From: Lepas anatifera
Lineage: Eukaryota > Arthropoda > Thecostraca > Lepadidae
Direction of reading: 5' to 3'
DNA: 64,000 bases
NCBI GenBank assembly: GCA_034440635.1
Contig: JAOTON010001028.1
Location: 372,001 to 436,000, forward strand
Shown here: one piece after another, positions 23,301 to 36,010 of the stretch
Layout of the letters: every line of letters starts with the position of its first letter
How positions within the stretch are numbered: position 1 is the stretch's first letter
Program-made: the position numbers and the translations under genes
The notes under the pieces: generated by a model
What the model was told of the DNA's origin: nothing
What the model saw: only the letters and a program-made list of their open reading frames with translations
Databases searched by the model: none

Positions 23301-26002
23301 GTCGATGTGAGTGCCCTTGGAGACAGGAGTGAGTGGTGCAAATTTTATCAACCTGGTGTGAATTTGCAAGACGGGTGCGAGGAAGGTGACACTGAAAACC
23401 AGTAAAATAATGGCTGAATAGTTATAAAGACACAGGAAGGGGCCTTATAAAAAGTCCTTAACTAATTAACTAATAAGAGAGGTAGCATTGCATCATGTAG
23501 GGAGGAATGTGTGTTTTTTTCCCTGGTAAATGGCAGATTCATGTGAATTTTTTAGGCTGGTGGTGTGATAATTTTGGATGGCTGGTGCTACTCGTCTGGC
23601 TTGCTCCCATACTTTTCAGACTGGCCAATCAGGATTGTGCATTGTATCAAGATGCAGGATACATTTGAAATACTGATAGAGCTTTGGGCAATTGAAACAG
23701 CTTGAATCCGCTTCACGTCTATCTGTATCTAGCCAGGTTTGACAGCCATGACAGAATGATTGTAAATATTTTCCTTATTTTGCGAGGTAAGGTGAGTAGT
23801 CTGCAGAGGGTGAAGCTTTCTTGGTCATTAAGCAATATCAAATGGAAGAAAATTGTATTAAACTTCAAATAAAACTGTTAAACAACATTCATTAAACAAA
23901 ACTATTATTCTTCGAATAAAATTGTATAGTTGGGTTAAGGGAAAGTGAAGGGAGTGAAAGGAGATGTGAATGTTTTGCTAGAGATATAGACAAAATTGTG
24001 ATGAAAAACTCTTCTATATGTTACAGTTCCACCTATATCCACGCCGAAGTGTCACAGAAACTGTGATCCCTGTATCCTGATTCTCAGCTCTATCCAGATT
24101 GTCTCATTGTACATGGAAACTGGGTCTATGTTTTGCCATGGCCAGAAACAAACAGTGCATAATTTGACAATAATGGAGAACACATTTAAAATAATCAGGT
24201 ATCCATTATACACATTGATGACACATGAAAAATAAGCATGGGAGTCAGTCAGGATACATGGCAGTGTGATTGGGGCAGGGGGGTGTGACCCATTCATTCA
24301 TACACATATATTGACAGTAAGAATATCATCATCCATTAAGTATGCTTTATCATTGAAGCCTTACACATACATTACTGCAGTGGCACATACATCAGGATAT
24401 GGTGCCCTACTACATCAAGCACCAGCTGATTCAAATATTTTCAAAACACTCACTTGGTACAGCCCAATATGGAAGATAATCAGAACTCATGTGCTGGGCA
24501 CTTAACAGTGTTTTTTATAGATTTGTTTGCAACCAAGGGAATAGAAGAAACACTCTCAACTGGTTGATGAGGTCACCATCCCCCAACTGTTGCAAAAAAT
24601 TGACTTTCTGAAAAGCATAAGTGGTTATGAAGGAGGCTTTTGCAATTGAGCTTTAGTGCCTTCCCAGCTATGATTTTTGTTTTGTTGAGTTGATGGGTGT
24701 AGATAAAGTCCTAATAAGTCACAAATAATACCAAGTCAGCTAATTACTCAGGTAGAGCAAAGCAAGGTGGTGATGAAAAGGCTTTACATGCAAAAACACA
24801 TGGTTTGAATATAGAGATAAACGCATTTGATAAATATTTATTAAGTACACCTATTTGGAAGTTAAGAAAATATGTCAATACAGCAAGCTGGTCTTAATTC
24901 AATGTCTCGAATTTCACTATGGAAATTAACATATTGTTGCCTTCAATCATTTCTGAATATGTGTGTATTATCAGATGAAGAATAGAAAAATAATAAATTA
25001 CATTATATAAAAAGGTACACAGTGTATTAGGGACGCTGGGGAGAAATTCATTCATGTGAGGGTTTGTGGTTAGTTAGTGGGTCAATTTGTGTTTCCACTT
25101 CTTCACTTAGTTGGCGATGTATGGGGCGTATGCATACTGGAGGAGGAGGTTTGCGGCCTTTATCTGACCTGGAAGACTCATTGTATGTCTACGTGAGGAA
25201 GGGACGGGGGTAAACAATGGATTGGAGATGCCGAGCAGTGCATTTGTGGGAACGGTTGTGACTATTGATCCCATTCATCTTCTTATGGTAGGATCTAGGG
25301 TGTCAGATTGGGGTGGTGGGGGCATCCGGATCAGCGGGCGCCAATTTTGGTCGGCAAAACCTATCAAGTTGGCCCCAATTCTACCGCAGGGCGCTGATAC
25401 TCGCATCCCGGGGAACAACCTTTTAGGGAGAGTCATCGGAAATTTCAAAGGGGCGTCGATCATCAATTGAATGGGGGCATGTGCTTCTCCCCTGGATCAC
25501 CTATTCCTTGCGAGATTGGCATTTTCTATTTTCTGCCGCTCCCAGTTTAGGCAACGGGTATGACCCCTGCTTCTGTCAGACTCCTGAAAGCCCGTTTTAA
25601 TGTCAGGGCTAGGGGCGGAAAATGTCGCCCCTTCGTGAGATATATGGTATAATGCAAAAAGTCATCAGAGATGGAAGAAGAAAGCAAAATAGTGGGGGCA
25701 AGATTCATATTGGCAATGTTGGGGAACCATGCATGGGCACCAATATATGTTTTCAACTTTTGATACTTTTTATCTTGCTTGACCTGTTTCCGCCTGTGCA
25801 AAACCCGGGTGAGCGTAATAATCTTGTCTCTCTAATCCGTCTGTGGGTGAATTGTTGTCTTTTCCGTCTTGCAACCGAATGCATACCGAAGATGCTTGTA
25901 GCATTCATTGGACTGTGAAAAACTGCACCTGCGTGACACCCTTAATTACAATACCGAAGCACGCTTATGCCATTGCACGGCTATAAAATATAGGGCTGAG
26001 AG
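20330..26002. other. No supported gene; AT-rich, CpG-poor tract at about 22560-25020
   Basis: The tract from about 22560 to 25020 is notably AT-rich and poor in CG compared with the flanks, and has few long frames. At 25310-25420 there is a dispersed repeat fragment (GGGGGCATCCGGATCAG) shared in reverse orientation with 34800-34915. Confidence 0.4.
25310..25420 (+). repeat. Dispersed repeat fragment C, copy 1
   Basis: Shares GGGGGCATCCGGATCAG and CAAAACCTAT with the reverse complement of about 34800-34915. CCAATTCTACCRCAG also recurs near 31880. Family unknown. Confidence 0.45.
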
Positions 26003-26138
26003 CAGCGGCGGATCCAGGGCTTCATTTCGGAGGGGGATAGGGCCTTTGCCTCAGATCAGGTTCCGCTTATGTATTTACTATATGCACTCGGAAATTTCGG
26101 GGGGCTTGAGCCACCCTAGTCCCTTATATCCGCCACTG
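26003..26138. mobile_element. 136-bp hAT-like MITE
   Basis: Left end CAGCGGCGGATCCAGGG and right end (inverted) CAGTGGCGGATATAAGGG, flanked by imperfect 8-bp duplications GCTGAGAG and GCTGGGAA (6 of 8 match). The CAGTGGCGGA terminus and 8-bp duplication fit a hAT family. No coding capacity. Confidence 0.75.
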
Positions 26139-26589
26139 GCTGGGAACATCGTATAGTTTTCTTTATTCCTCGAGGCTGCCCTGTAAGCAATCTTGTACTC
26201 TGGAAAGTACAATTTTAATATACTAAAAATCCCGATTTTTTGTTGCTGTAACTGCTTCTGTTAACCAAGCTGAAAATGTAAATGAGCTATTTCCTGGTAT
26301 CATATTCATAATATTGTATCATTATGACATATCTCAATGTTGTAACGGACGGCTTCGTTGTGGGAAGAACGAACCGTATACAATAATACTCATTTTGGGA
26401 AAGAACCTCCCCAAATATTGGGTCATAGCTCCGCCCCTGGTCAAGATTTAGTCTCAAAACTTCCATGGAATCTGCCCCAGTTTTACAAGCCAGAAAGTTT
26501 CAAATGCTTATCGCAAACTGTTCAGGAGATATCCTGGAAAAACGTAATGGGTGGGCAGAATCTCTCATTGACAGGAATAGGGGTAAATT

Positions 26590-26756
26590 CAGTGGCGGAT
26601 CTAGGAATTCATTTGGGGGAGGGGGCTCACCTCGAGCCTCACCGGCTCGCAGCTCGAGCCTCACCCGCTAGTATCTCGGTTAGTCGCTCGTCTATCTATT
26701 AACTTTGGAGGCTCGTAAATTTTGGGGCCTAAGTCCCTCCCCTGGATCCGCCACTG
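26590..26756. mobile_element. 167-bp hAT-like MITE, same family as 26003
   Basis: Left end CAGTGGCGGATCTAGGAATT, right end inverted CAGTGGCGGATCCAGGGGAG, flanked by GGTAAATT and GGTAAAGC (6 of 8 match). The interior holds a short CTCGAGCCTCACC duplication. Lies 451 bp from the sister element. Confidence 0.8.
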
Positions 26757-26866
26757 GGTAAAGCGACAACTTTATCTTTGCTGTCTAACTATAGTTGTAA
26801 GAATCTGCACGAGTTCTGAACGACGAAATTGATTCGCAAAACTTAATGTTAGCGGTTAAAAACGTG

Positions 26867-26943
26867 TGCCGCGATTAGGTCTCGAACACACACTCTTCTG
26901 ATCTCTAGACCATTGCCCTATCCACTGCGCTACGCCGACGCTG
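26867..26943 (-). pseudogene. tRNA-derived sequence (pseudo-tRNA or SINE head, Arg-like)
   Basis: On the minus strand TAGCGCAGTGGATAG is a near-perfect A box and GTGTTCGAGACC a near-perfect B box at normal tRNA spacing. ATCAGAAG after the anticodon position resembles arginine tRNAs. The acceptor, anticodon and T stems do not pair properly, so it cannot be a functional tRNA. Confidence 0.65.
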
Positions 26944-28690
26944 GCGTACGGCGTGTGCGCCAAGAAATCTGTGGCGCACATTTGCAGAGTTATCGAAAAT
27001 TGATGTTTGGAGGTAGTTCTGTGCGTCTGACGTAAAAACGCCAAATAGAACATGGAAAGAGCAGAGAACAGGCTTTCTAACAGCGTTATTAGATCTTTTT
27101 CAACGGCCATAGGCTGATGACAGCAGCTTTCGGAAAATGACCAATTTAACACGTAAGCTCTATGGGCAGTCGCATTTGTGCGCCATGGCAGTAGATTGCT
27201 ACCAACTAATTTTGGAGGGCCCTGGGTGGGCCCTGACGCCAGGTTCAAGCCTCGGTGGGGAGGGGCCGTGGGCGGATTGTAATACCTACATGTGTGGTGT
27301 TGAAAATGGTGGTCGTTGTGCCTGGTGTCAGACTGAGGGACGGGAACTGGTGTAGGGGACATTCTGTGCACGTGGGTGGATATATGGGTTAGGTGTTTGT
27401 GCAATGTGCAGTGCCGACAACACTGGGAAAACATGAGTGCGAGTTCATTAAAATGAGTTCGGTGTATGAGTATGCTTGGCGGACAAAATTCCAGGCACCA
27501 ATTCCAAGTCCATAACATGTTTTTTCGGTATCAGGGTAGATGATGCAGCTTTTCAAGACTTTTTGCAACTCACACATTTATTATTAATACAACAAACACG
27601 GTGTATGTGACATACGCGCCTATCTGACATTTCATGCGTATGCAACACTAGATATTTAAAATGATAAAATGACAAGTTGAGGGGGAGAGATAAGTAGTTT
27701 TGATCGTGTCAATAAGGAGTGTACAAGGCAAAGCACAAGATGCCCGATGATTTTAAATGATAAGTGATAGCCTCATCTTTATTTTCGGCTTGGAATCTAG
27801 TTTCTACGCGAAATCAGCTTCAGCATTTAAGCATAAACATCGTTTTTAAAAGGCAGGCACGGATCAGACCAGGCACTGTTCTTATGACACCTGCGTATGG
27901 CTTCCGGTTCCGAACTGAAGCAGGGGGAAATAAAAGTTTATTTGCACCGAGAAACCACGGCGTAAAATTTGGAAGTTCCGGCCAAATGCGCAAGTTTTCC
28001 ATCCCAGAGTTCATAACGTAAATATACAGACAGAGCAGAGCGGCAGCATCGTTATCAAAACATTCAGGCCGAACCAATCGAAGTCCTCTACGTTTCCCCT
28101 GGACTTTTGGGTATAAAGTGTAAAAAATCCGTCACGTAAGATGGGGCTAATTTGAAATCGTGGGCAACTTCCAACAGTGTTAAAGATTGATGAACATGTT
28201 ATTTGATTCGGGAATGGTTCTGTGGAAATTGTTACAGAATTGTCAAGGAAAAATAAAGCATGTATAAGCAGAGTGTATTTACTTGATATCTACGAACATG
28301 CGTAAAAATTCCACGGATTTCTTACGCTGCGTAATTTTTATAGTATGACGCACGGCGGAAAATTCATAGTTGTCTGGAAACTCAGTGCAAGAATTCGTGC
28401 CCTACCCAAGTATTAATTTCCCTTGAACTGAAGATCTCACCTTGTTGTCTGCAGCACCATCCAGCCACTACCAACCCTCCAGCAGTGCCTGAAGGAATTA
28501 GCTGTCTACCCGCAAATGCAGAATCTATGTTCTGCCTCTCTCCATCCCTCTCCAAAGCGATAGAAAACGATCAGCATAAAAACAATGAATTTTTCCGGAC
28601 GGCGGCCCAATCCATCATTTGTGGCGATATCTCACCAGTGCAGTGGTGCACTACACTGGGAAGCTACAAGGGAAGCAGCTACACTGGGAA
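26944..28690. other. No supported gene
   Basis: A 220-codon minus-strand frame (26856-27518) runs across this stretch and into the pseudo-tRNA. It has no domain, and one frame of that size in 64 kb is not far from chance. Otherwise no recognisable content. Confidence 0.35.
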
Positions 28691-29242
28691 GCGCATTAAC
28701 TCCTCCAAACAGCTGAACCCCGCACCAACTCCCAAAACAGCTGGACCCCGCACCAACTCCTCACAACAGCTGAACCCTGCACCAACTCCCACAACAGCTG
28801 ACCACGCCAACTCCTCACAACAGCTGGACCCCGCACCAACTCCTCACAACAGCTGGACCCCGCACCAACTCCTGACAACAGCTGGACCCCACACCAACTC
28901 CTCACAAAGCTGATCCGCACCGCTCCTCACAACAGCTGAACCCGCACCAACTCCTCACAACAGCTGGACCCCACGCCAACTCCTCACAACAGCTAGATCC
29001 CGCACCAGCTCCTCACAACAGCTAGATCCCGCACCAACTCCCAACAACAGCTGAACACCGCACCAACTCCTCACAACAGCTGGACACCGCACCAACTCCT
29101 CACAACAGCTGGACCCCGCACCAACTCCTCACAACAGCTGGATCCCGCACCAACTCCTCACAACAGCTGGACCCCACACCAACTCCTCACAACAGCTGGA
29201 CCCCACGCCAACTCCTCACAACAGCTGAATCCCGCACCAACT
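28691..29242 (+). repeat. 29-bp minisatellite, about 19 units
   Basis: Unit CAACTCCTCACAACAGCTGG plus ACCCCGCAC, repeated with few changes. Every unit contains CAGCTG (a PvuII site and an E-box). There are no spacers between units. Confidence 0.92.
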
Positions 29243-32200
29243 GTTCCTGTCCTGAACATGCTGCTCTCTTCAAACACCACAGTTGACGTCACGCTATCGA
29301 CAGTCGACCTCATGAAACCTCACGGGAAACGGCTGGTCATGAAAAGAGCTTCATCACGCTGAATGCAGGCGTAAAACTTGCACGCAACACTTCGGTAAAG
29401 AATAGAGGTGAAACTGAACAACGGGTCGACTGATGAGCAACATCAAACGGTTCTATAATCAAGGGATCTATTGAGTTAAAGCCTCTAACCGTAATAATGT
29501 GAAATACGAACATCTAATCGTACGGAAACGTGAATATGGTAGCCGTGATCACGACGAGTTTTTTGCGTGCTTAGCGTCCCGAAGAAGTGCAATCCAGTTC
29601 ATTGAAATATAACGCCGGGAAATCGAAATGATGCCACTAGCAAATCCACGGGGAGAGGTGGGGAATCAACGCAATTACCCATCCCAAGCCCTATATTTTC
29701 TTTACAAAAAGTACTGTTCTTCACTATTTTCGACCCCACTAACCCGCAAACAACCGACCTAGATCCGCTTCGGAAGGGTGCTGGTGACAATACCATCTCA
29801 ATAGTAGTATCTGATTTGATGTATTGAAATCCCACATTATATGCATGAAACAAAGTTTTACTGACGAACAATAAAAGTAGCAAGTGCCAACTCGCCTCAC
29901 CTTCCCAACCTTGGATGAGCCAAGCCAGTCTAAACCCAGACCGCCGCTAACTACAATTTCCTCCCCACGTCAATACAGAACTCATTACATATTGCGTCAC
30001 TGGTATAGTGCAAGTGTGAAATGATGGCACGAGCTCCTCTTAACTGGGTAATTGAGAGTCCGCTATATGCTTGAAGTGGTGTGAACAAAGCGGACATCAT
30101 TGGTTAAATTCAGCTATGGAGAAAACTGATAGGCTTTTCGTGGCAAAATTGTCCGTTTTTCGTGGCTTCGATTCCTCTGAATATGGCAATGCGGGGACAG
30201 TAAAATTCAAGGAGCAAAAACCAGAATTTAAGACATTTGGACTTAAAGTACATTATTTTTGTGTATGAAACCATACACTCAGGTGGTGTCACAGCGATTA
30301 AATAGCCGAGAGTTTTGAGTCACGGTAGTTTAACGCACTTACGTCTCTTCGACCTGGGAGAGTGGATGAAATCGGCAAACTTGCGAAGAGTGAACATGTT
30401 GAAAGCCTTCAAGCTACCGCACTGAAACGTCTTCAATATTTAGAATAGTAAACATCGTACCCGGCCCGCGATCGATAACGCCCGTCGGCCTGTAATCCAT
30501 CATCACGCTCACATCTTGATTCAAGTTTCGAGCACGAGTGTCAAGCACTGTCGAATGCTCTGTTTACATGACATTCGAAACGTAAATAACCAATGATACG
30601 TTATGGAAACTCAGTTTCAGTGTCCACTCAAACTGTATCCCAGATCACACCTCACTGCCTTGCTGCTATGTTTCACACGTTTTCACTGAGACCGGCGCGA
30701 GACGCTGAGCTCCACGGCGCGTCTGTCCCGCACGCGCACACGCGCCCGCACTGCCGCGGCGTCGACCGTCGTCTGCGACGCAGGGGCTCGGGCCCACACC
30801 ACGCCGGTGGCCCGTCGCAGTACCGGGCTACTCACCGAGCCGGGAGCGGTCGAGTTGAAACAGCTTAGTCAAGAAAGTGGCTTGGACAAAATATATAGCT
30901 AGGAGTATCATAACCAACAACGACTCGACATCCCTGCTTTTTCCGGCTCCTCTACAGCGCCTTATTTCTTAAACTTGACCACAAGCCAAGACCCAACAGG
31001 TAGTTGAGTTTGATGCCTTGCGTCGGTCTAACTTCAGCACTAACTTTTGTGATTATTTCGCTCCAACTGGTACCTCTTATTTTCAGCAACTCCTCGTCTG
31101 GTACGTGTTATTCCGATCTCTAGCTGCGTCACGGGTCCTTCGCAAAGCCGCAAGCACCAAGTATCAGTATCCCGCTAGATACTCCACTGATATCGCACTG
31201 GTGCAGATACAGCACGTTCAGCGCGCTCGGTGTTTGGCTGCCCGGTACTCTCGGCACCAGCAGCGGCGCGGGGCCCACGCCGGCTGTCGGGGCTCGTCAC
31301 AGCCACAGCCGCACAGTGCGCCACTTTATTTCTGTGTGTCGCTTGGCAGAGTGCTGGCCGGCGCCGACGCTCGGCAGCGACATCGCCTAATGCCCCGCGG
31401 CGCCGACAACCGAGTCGAACGTCGGCCCGGCGCGAGCCGACACGCCACCGCCCGCCAGCGGAGGCATCAACGTCACACTGACCGTCCACACTGGCGCAGG
31501 CAAGCGTCGTGCACTCTAATATCTGCAGAGATCAAAACAATCGGGGCTGGTTATTTCAACCAAGGTTAGAATAGCTCGCGGCTGGTGCTGGTTTAGTCCA
31601 AGACGGGGAAGTTTTCGCCTCTGCGCAGATGTGCCGGGGACATGAGTATGTAAGTGAACTAATACCAGCCCACACCTGTTGCCTGTATTCAGCTGGTTAA
31701 GTCCGTTAACACACGCGAGTCGTCAGCAATTTGCTAATCTCTGTTGTGATACAAAACACTAGCGTTCATTATCTCCAGAGAAGACGGAGACACAGTATGC
31801 GCGGAGCCCCGGTGCAGAGGATGTATGGCGAGCAGCTTGGCATGGTGGTTGTCCAGATTCGTGCGGAGATATCACCGATCCCAATTCTACCACAGACAAA
31901 CGACTTCCGAGTCCGGCCTGGTCCGATCCTGAAGCTGAACATGCTCACCGGGAGGACTCCTTCGTTGGTCACTCCTCTACATTATTCGTGATGGGATATG
32001 AGTGCTAGTGTGTGGCGTAGACAAAAAAGGTTTACACGATGTAGTGAGTCAGTGCTTCAGAACAGAACACAACTACCTCACAGTCAACAATGCGTAAAAT
32101 ATTCACACCAACATCACACCCTCTGCGAAAGTGGAACATGCACGCATAAAGCAATCAGTCAGTAACTACTCAATTGCAATACTTGGAAAACGTGATTCGT

Positions 32201-35200
32201 CCGTGTTTATAAAATTTTCACGATCAGCTGCATGTACTCCGCACTGTACCCATAGTTAGAGATATTCCACAGCGAGTTCGCAGCCGAAAGAAAAAGAGTG
32301 GCTTACGTGGAGATCCCTCCTAATCATTCGCTTTCCTCATAAAAAAAAAAAAAAATACCGAGAGCAACCAAATAAAAAGCACGAGAAGGCCTTGTTTTTG
32401 CACTTGGCATTGTGCCTATATACCTTCACAATTTCCATCCAAAATCCCTCAGCGACATCATGAGCCATCCAGATTCAATATTTAAACCCAAGGCCATTAA
32501 TGTGAGGTGAACCCTCCGCTTTAAAAAATGGCAACCTCTGTTTCTAGGATTTAACGTTTGTGCGTCGCGATTGCTCTCGGGTGGAGCCGCCCATTATTCA
32601 TGTAAATCGGCTACGGATCGTGGGGCGTTGTACGGTTTAGATGCATCTGGCGGGGTGACCCGGTTTCATTACGCCCGTCCTAAAAACAGTAGTTTGCCCT
32701 AACGGACCTTCTGCTGAGCCGTCTTTACAATACATGCGGCATGTGTTGTGTTTTGGCGATCGCTGACGTCATCGCCATGGGATGCGATTGGGTGTTTGGC
32801 CTGTAAAAGCCGTGGAACCCTGATTTAAACCGTAGTTGTGCGCATGCCTTACAATTATTTGTGTAACTTGCTCAACTTTTAACCTTTCCCAGGATCAAAT
32901 CCAGCTCGCCGGCGTCGCGAGCGGCACCGGGAACAAAACTTTCGGGTACGTAGAACCTCCGGTAGCTGCACAATAAAATATCACGAACTACAGAGACCGA
33001 TGCATCCTTTAACTGTTCATTATTTCCTTGATCCACATAAGTTTGTCAGTGACGTCCGTTCCACACGTCTCTTTGAACACGCGTAAAACAACAATACCTA
33101 GTTAAAACATATTTTCCCAAGATAATTAAAAATAAACGAAGCCAAACAGATGAATATCTGTAAGAATATCCACCCAATAAGAAAATTTTCCGAGGCTTTG
33201 TCGCTATGAATTCACGAGTTAAATTTCAGCTGTAAATTGCTGAAAATACAAACAGCTGTCATTGCTGCTGAATTTCCACTCATTTCATACAAATTATGGG
33301 TGACCTCAAGGTGAGGATTTTTTGAGTCATACGATATAAAGCGGCCTATCAGCATTCCTTCCACAGCCGTGATGAATCCAATTGAGGCCGCCCTCCGCCT
33401 TGGATTAAACATTTCACAGCCTTTGGGGTTGATAAGAGTAAAAATTGTGTACGTAGTTCATCCGACACGACGGTAGTCCTGCGAACAACGCTTCAATGCG
33501 CGGCCAAAGATCCACAGCCTGAGGGAGGCAGGGCTCATCTCTCCTGTCCGTCTGCAGAGTATCCAACAGAGCGTCTGGTGAGTCATTTACCGCAGGCCAG
33601 CGTGGGTCAACTTCCTGGCCTGCCCGCGGCAAAACAAACAGGCGACCGCGGCAGCGCCGCCGGCAGAGGGCGCGTCACGGAGGCGGCGCGACGAGCCGCG
33701 TTCCACACTGTTGTGACGCGCTCCCCTTCCCCTGAGGCGAATAGACAGCTCACATCGAGAATGAACGACCCATGAAGATGGGTCTCTCAGGCACGTTTAG
33801 CTCGGGAAAAACGCAGTAACAATAGTGTAAAAAGGGGCGGGGCGCGTCACCCACCGGCGGGTCGGAACGGTGTCCCGTCACTGGGGCATGGCTGTGCCGG
33901 AAAGATGGCTCCAACACAAACACGCGCGCTGCAGGGCCGGGCCGCGATACATTAGCCGCAGAGCAACATCCGTCGGCCGCCGCCGCTGCCTCCACCAACG
34001 CCCCAGCAGCTGATGATACAGCCATCAATTGCACACGAGTCGCATCTCCTCGCCGAGCAATCAGGCTAAATACTGTGCATTGTCACAGCGAGATAATCAG
34101 CTGGTGGTGGTAGAGCTTTACGATCATGCTATCTCTTCAACTATCCCATTCGCAATTCATAACGATGGGACCTGTCAACACTCAAGTCGTGTGCCTTTGG
34201 CGAGTCGTAGACAAGGAATGGCGACCATGCTATTCCAAAGCCCGACCGTTTGAGCGTCAATGCCAAACACTGTCCTGAAATCTTAATATTACGTGGAACT
34301 CTACACCTGGAGAATTTGACACCCTAAAACTTGGAGGTTGACATCCCTGATGATGATTACCCCACGATAACGATTTTTGGGGAGGGGAGGGGGTGCAATG
34401 CTGTTATACTACTTGCATATCTCTGACTGATATCAGTTACTGACACGGGGGCATTTCTCAAACTTATGATGAAATTGTGAACAATCAAGATCTGATTAAC
34501 TCAAGAACTAAATTGACAATCAAGATTTTAGCCTTTCAGCAGAACATTTTCTACATTTCAAAATTCGACCTGACATTACACTGTTATGAGCACACATGAA
34601 AACAGTGGCATGAACCTCCATGTTTTAGAACACAAGCTTTGTGATACCTGCCTGCTCGATATGCGTATCCTCCTACTTTTGCTCCTGAATTTAGCCCCCC
34701 CTTTGTCGTTGAATTTCGACATCACTTTGTGCAAAAACAAATTGAAGACACTAAAGCCAAGAGCTCCGACGCCAAGCACCGACCTTCTGACACTGATGCA
34801 ACCAACACCGATCAGGGTTTGTTTACCATCGGCACCCCGCGAATAGGTTTTGGCCCCCACCTGATTGGAATGAGACCCCCTGATCCGGATGCCCCCTCTC
34901 TCCTCCCGAGTGGCACTCCTGGATCTGTCCTTGACGCCAGCGCCGCCCCCCCCCATCGTATCGTGGAGGAGCCCAACGAGGCACAGAGAATATGCTCAAA
35001 TTGGTGGTGAAACGATCACCTTATGAGACTCAGAATAGAAAAACCTGAAGCAAGTTCGCAAGCATTATGTACATGTTGATAGAAAGGTGAGATACTAGAG
35101 CCAACAACGCATCGTCTGAAGCAGCCAGGCGGACGAAGCGAGGGATGAGGAACTCACCACTCGGATGGTTAGCTGCGCTGTACAATCGCATTACATAAAA

Positions 35201-35679
35201 CTGCTGACGGATCGGTGAAACAAAGCTCGAAATCATCCACGCATGGATAATAGTTCACTTCAAAGGCATTGCACGAGTCGACGGCATGCAAACGAATACA
35301 TCATGGCGGCTTCCCGGCCATTGCTTCACGTCACTGTCGGTTGTCCTTCGCGCAGAAACTCACCGTCAATACATCTCGTTCAGCCCTTCTCCGCTGGAGC
35401 CTTGCAAAGCTAAAACGAAAAGTTACGATCCATTAACGCTTCAGTGGCTGCTGTTTTTGCAACAGCCCCGGCGGACTGGATATAGTTGGTCCGTTTCCGC
35501 GTTCATTGTCCTGCGGCTGACCGACGCGCCGCTCCCGGCTCCCACACGGCCGGGCGCACCTGGTGCCCGCGTCGGCATCGACAGCCGCGTCACTCCGTCA
35601 CAGCCGCGCCGCAACCGTCGCACGGCGGCAGAGGCGCCGGCGCCGACCCAGACGCAGGCGAAGCAGGATACGACGCGAA
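29243..35679. other. No supported gene; two CpG-rich patches
   Basis: Patches at about 30680-30860, 31200-31500 and 33580-34020 are GC- and CG-rich with long overlapping frames but no domain. Poly-A of 15 at 32341-32355. The dispersed repeat fragment at 34800-34915 is listed separately. Confidence 0.35.
34800..34915 (-). repeat. Dispersed repeat fragment C, copy 2
   Basis: The reverse complement reads GGGGGCATCCGGATCAGGGG then, further on, GGGGGCCAAAACCTATTCG, matching the copy at 25310-25420. No terminal structure or target duplication was found. Confidence 0.45.
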
Positions 35680-35874
35680 GGTCTGGGTGGCGTAGTCGGC
35701 TACCGCGCACGACCGGCTCGGTCCCACCGGTCCCGGGTTCAAGTCCCAGCGGAGCCTCTGAATAAGTCGATCTGATCCCCAAAATCCCTTCCAACAGGGT
35801 GAGAGTTGGCGACGCCGTATGACCCTGGCAGTTGGTGCGTCGTTAAACCCCAACAATTATTATTACCGGCTCGG
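35680..35874 (+). mobile_element. SINE family A, well-preserved copy
   Basis: tRNA-like head with CCCGGGTTCAAGTCCC as B box, then GGAGCCTCTGAATAAGTCG, a CCCTTCCAACAGGG hairpin, GAGAGTTGGCGACGCCGTAT, GACCCTGGCAGTTGGTGCG, TCGTTAAACCCC and an ATTATTATT tail. The body after the B box is nearly identical to the copy at 42093-42272; the head differs. Confidence 0.85.
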
Positions 35875-36010
35875 TCCGGCTCATTCTGTATGTACAAGTG
35901 TCACGGGTTCGAGCCCACCCAAAGGCAGGATTCGACGCCGTACTTTAACTCAAGCTGAACTTACTCCCCACACGCCATATGAACTCAACAATTGGCGTCT
36001 CGTTTACCCC
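35875..36010 (+). mobile_element. Second, 5'-truncated tRNA-like SINE unit fused to the previous one
   Basis: Begins ACCGGCTCGGTCCGG, echoing the head of the preceding copy, has a B box (CACGGGTTCGAGCCC near 35908) and TTCGACGCCGTAC, then ends at AACAATTGGCGTCTCGTTTA. It looks like a dimer or an insertion into the tail of the first SINE. Confidence 0.5.

Noticed and set aside
26867..26943. Functional tRNA gene
   Set aside because: A and B boxes are good, but the acceptor, anticodon and T stems do not pair.
26856..27518. 220-codon minus-strand frame
   Set aside because: No domain, overlaps a pseudo-tRNA, and a frame of this size in 64 kb is not far from chance.
28691..29242. CRISPR-like array (29-bp repeats)
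   Set aside because: Repeat length is CRISPR-like but units are directly adjacent with no spacers, and the surrounding DNA is eukaryotic.
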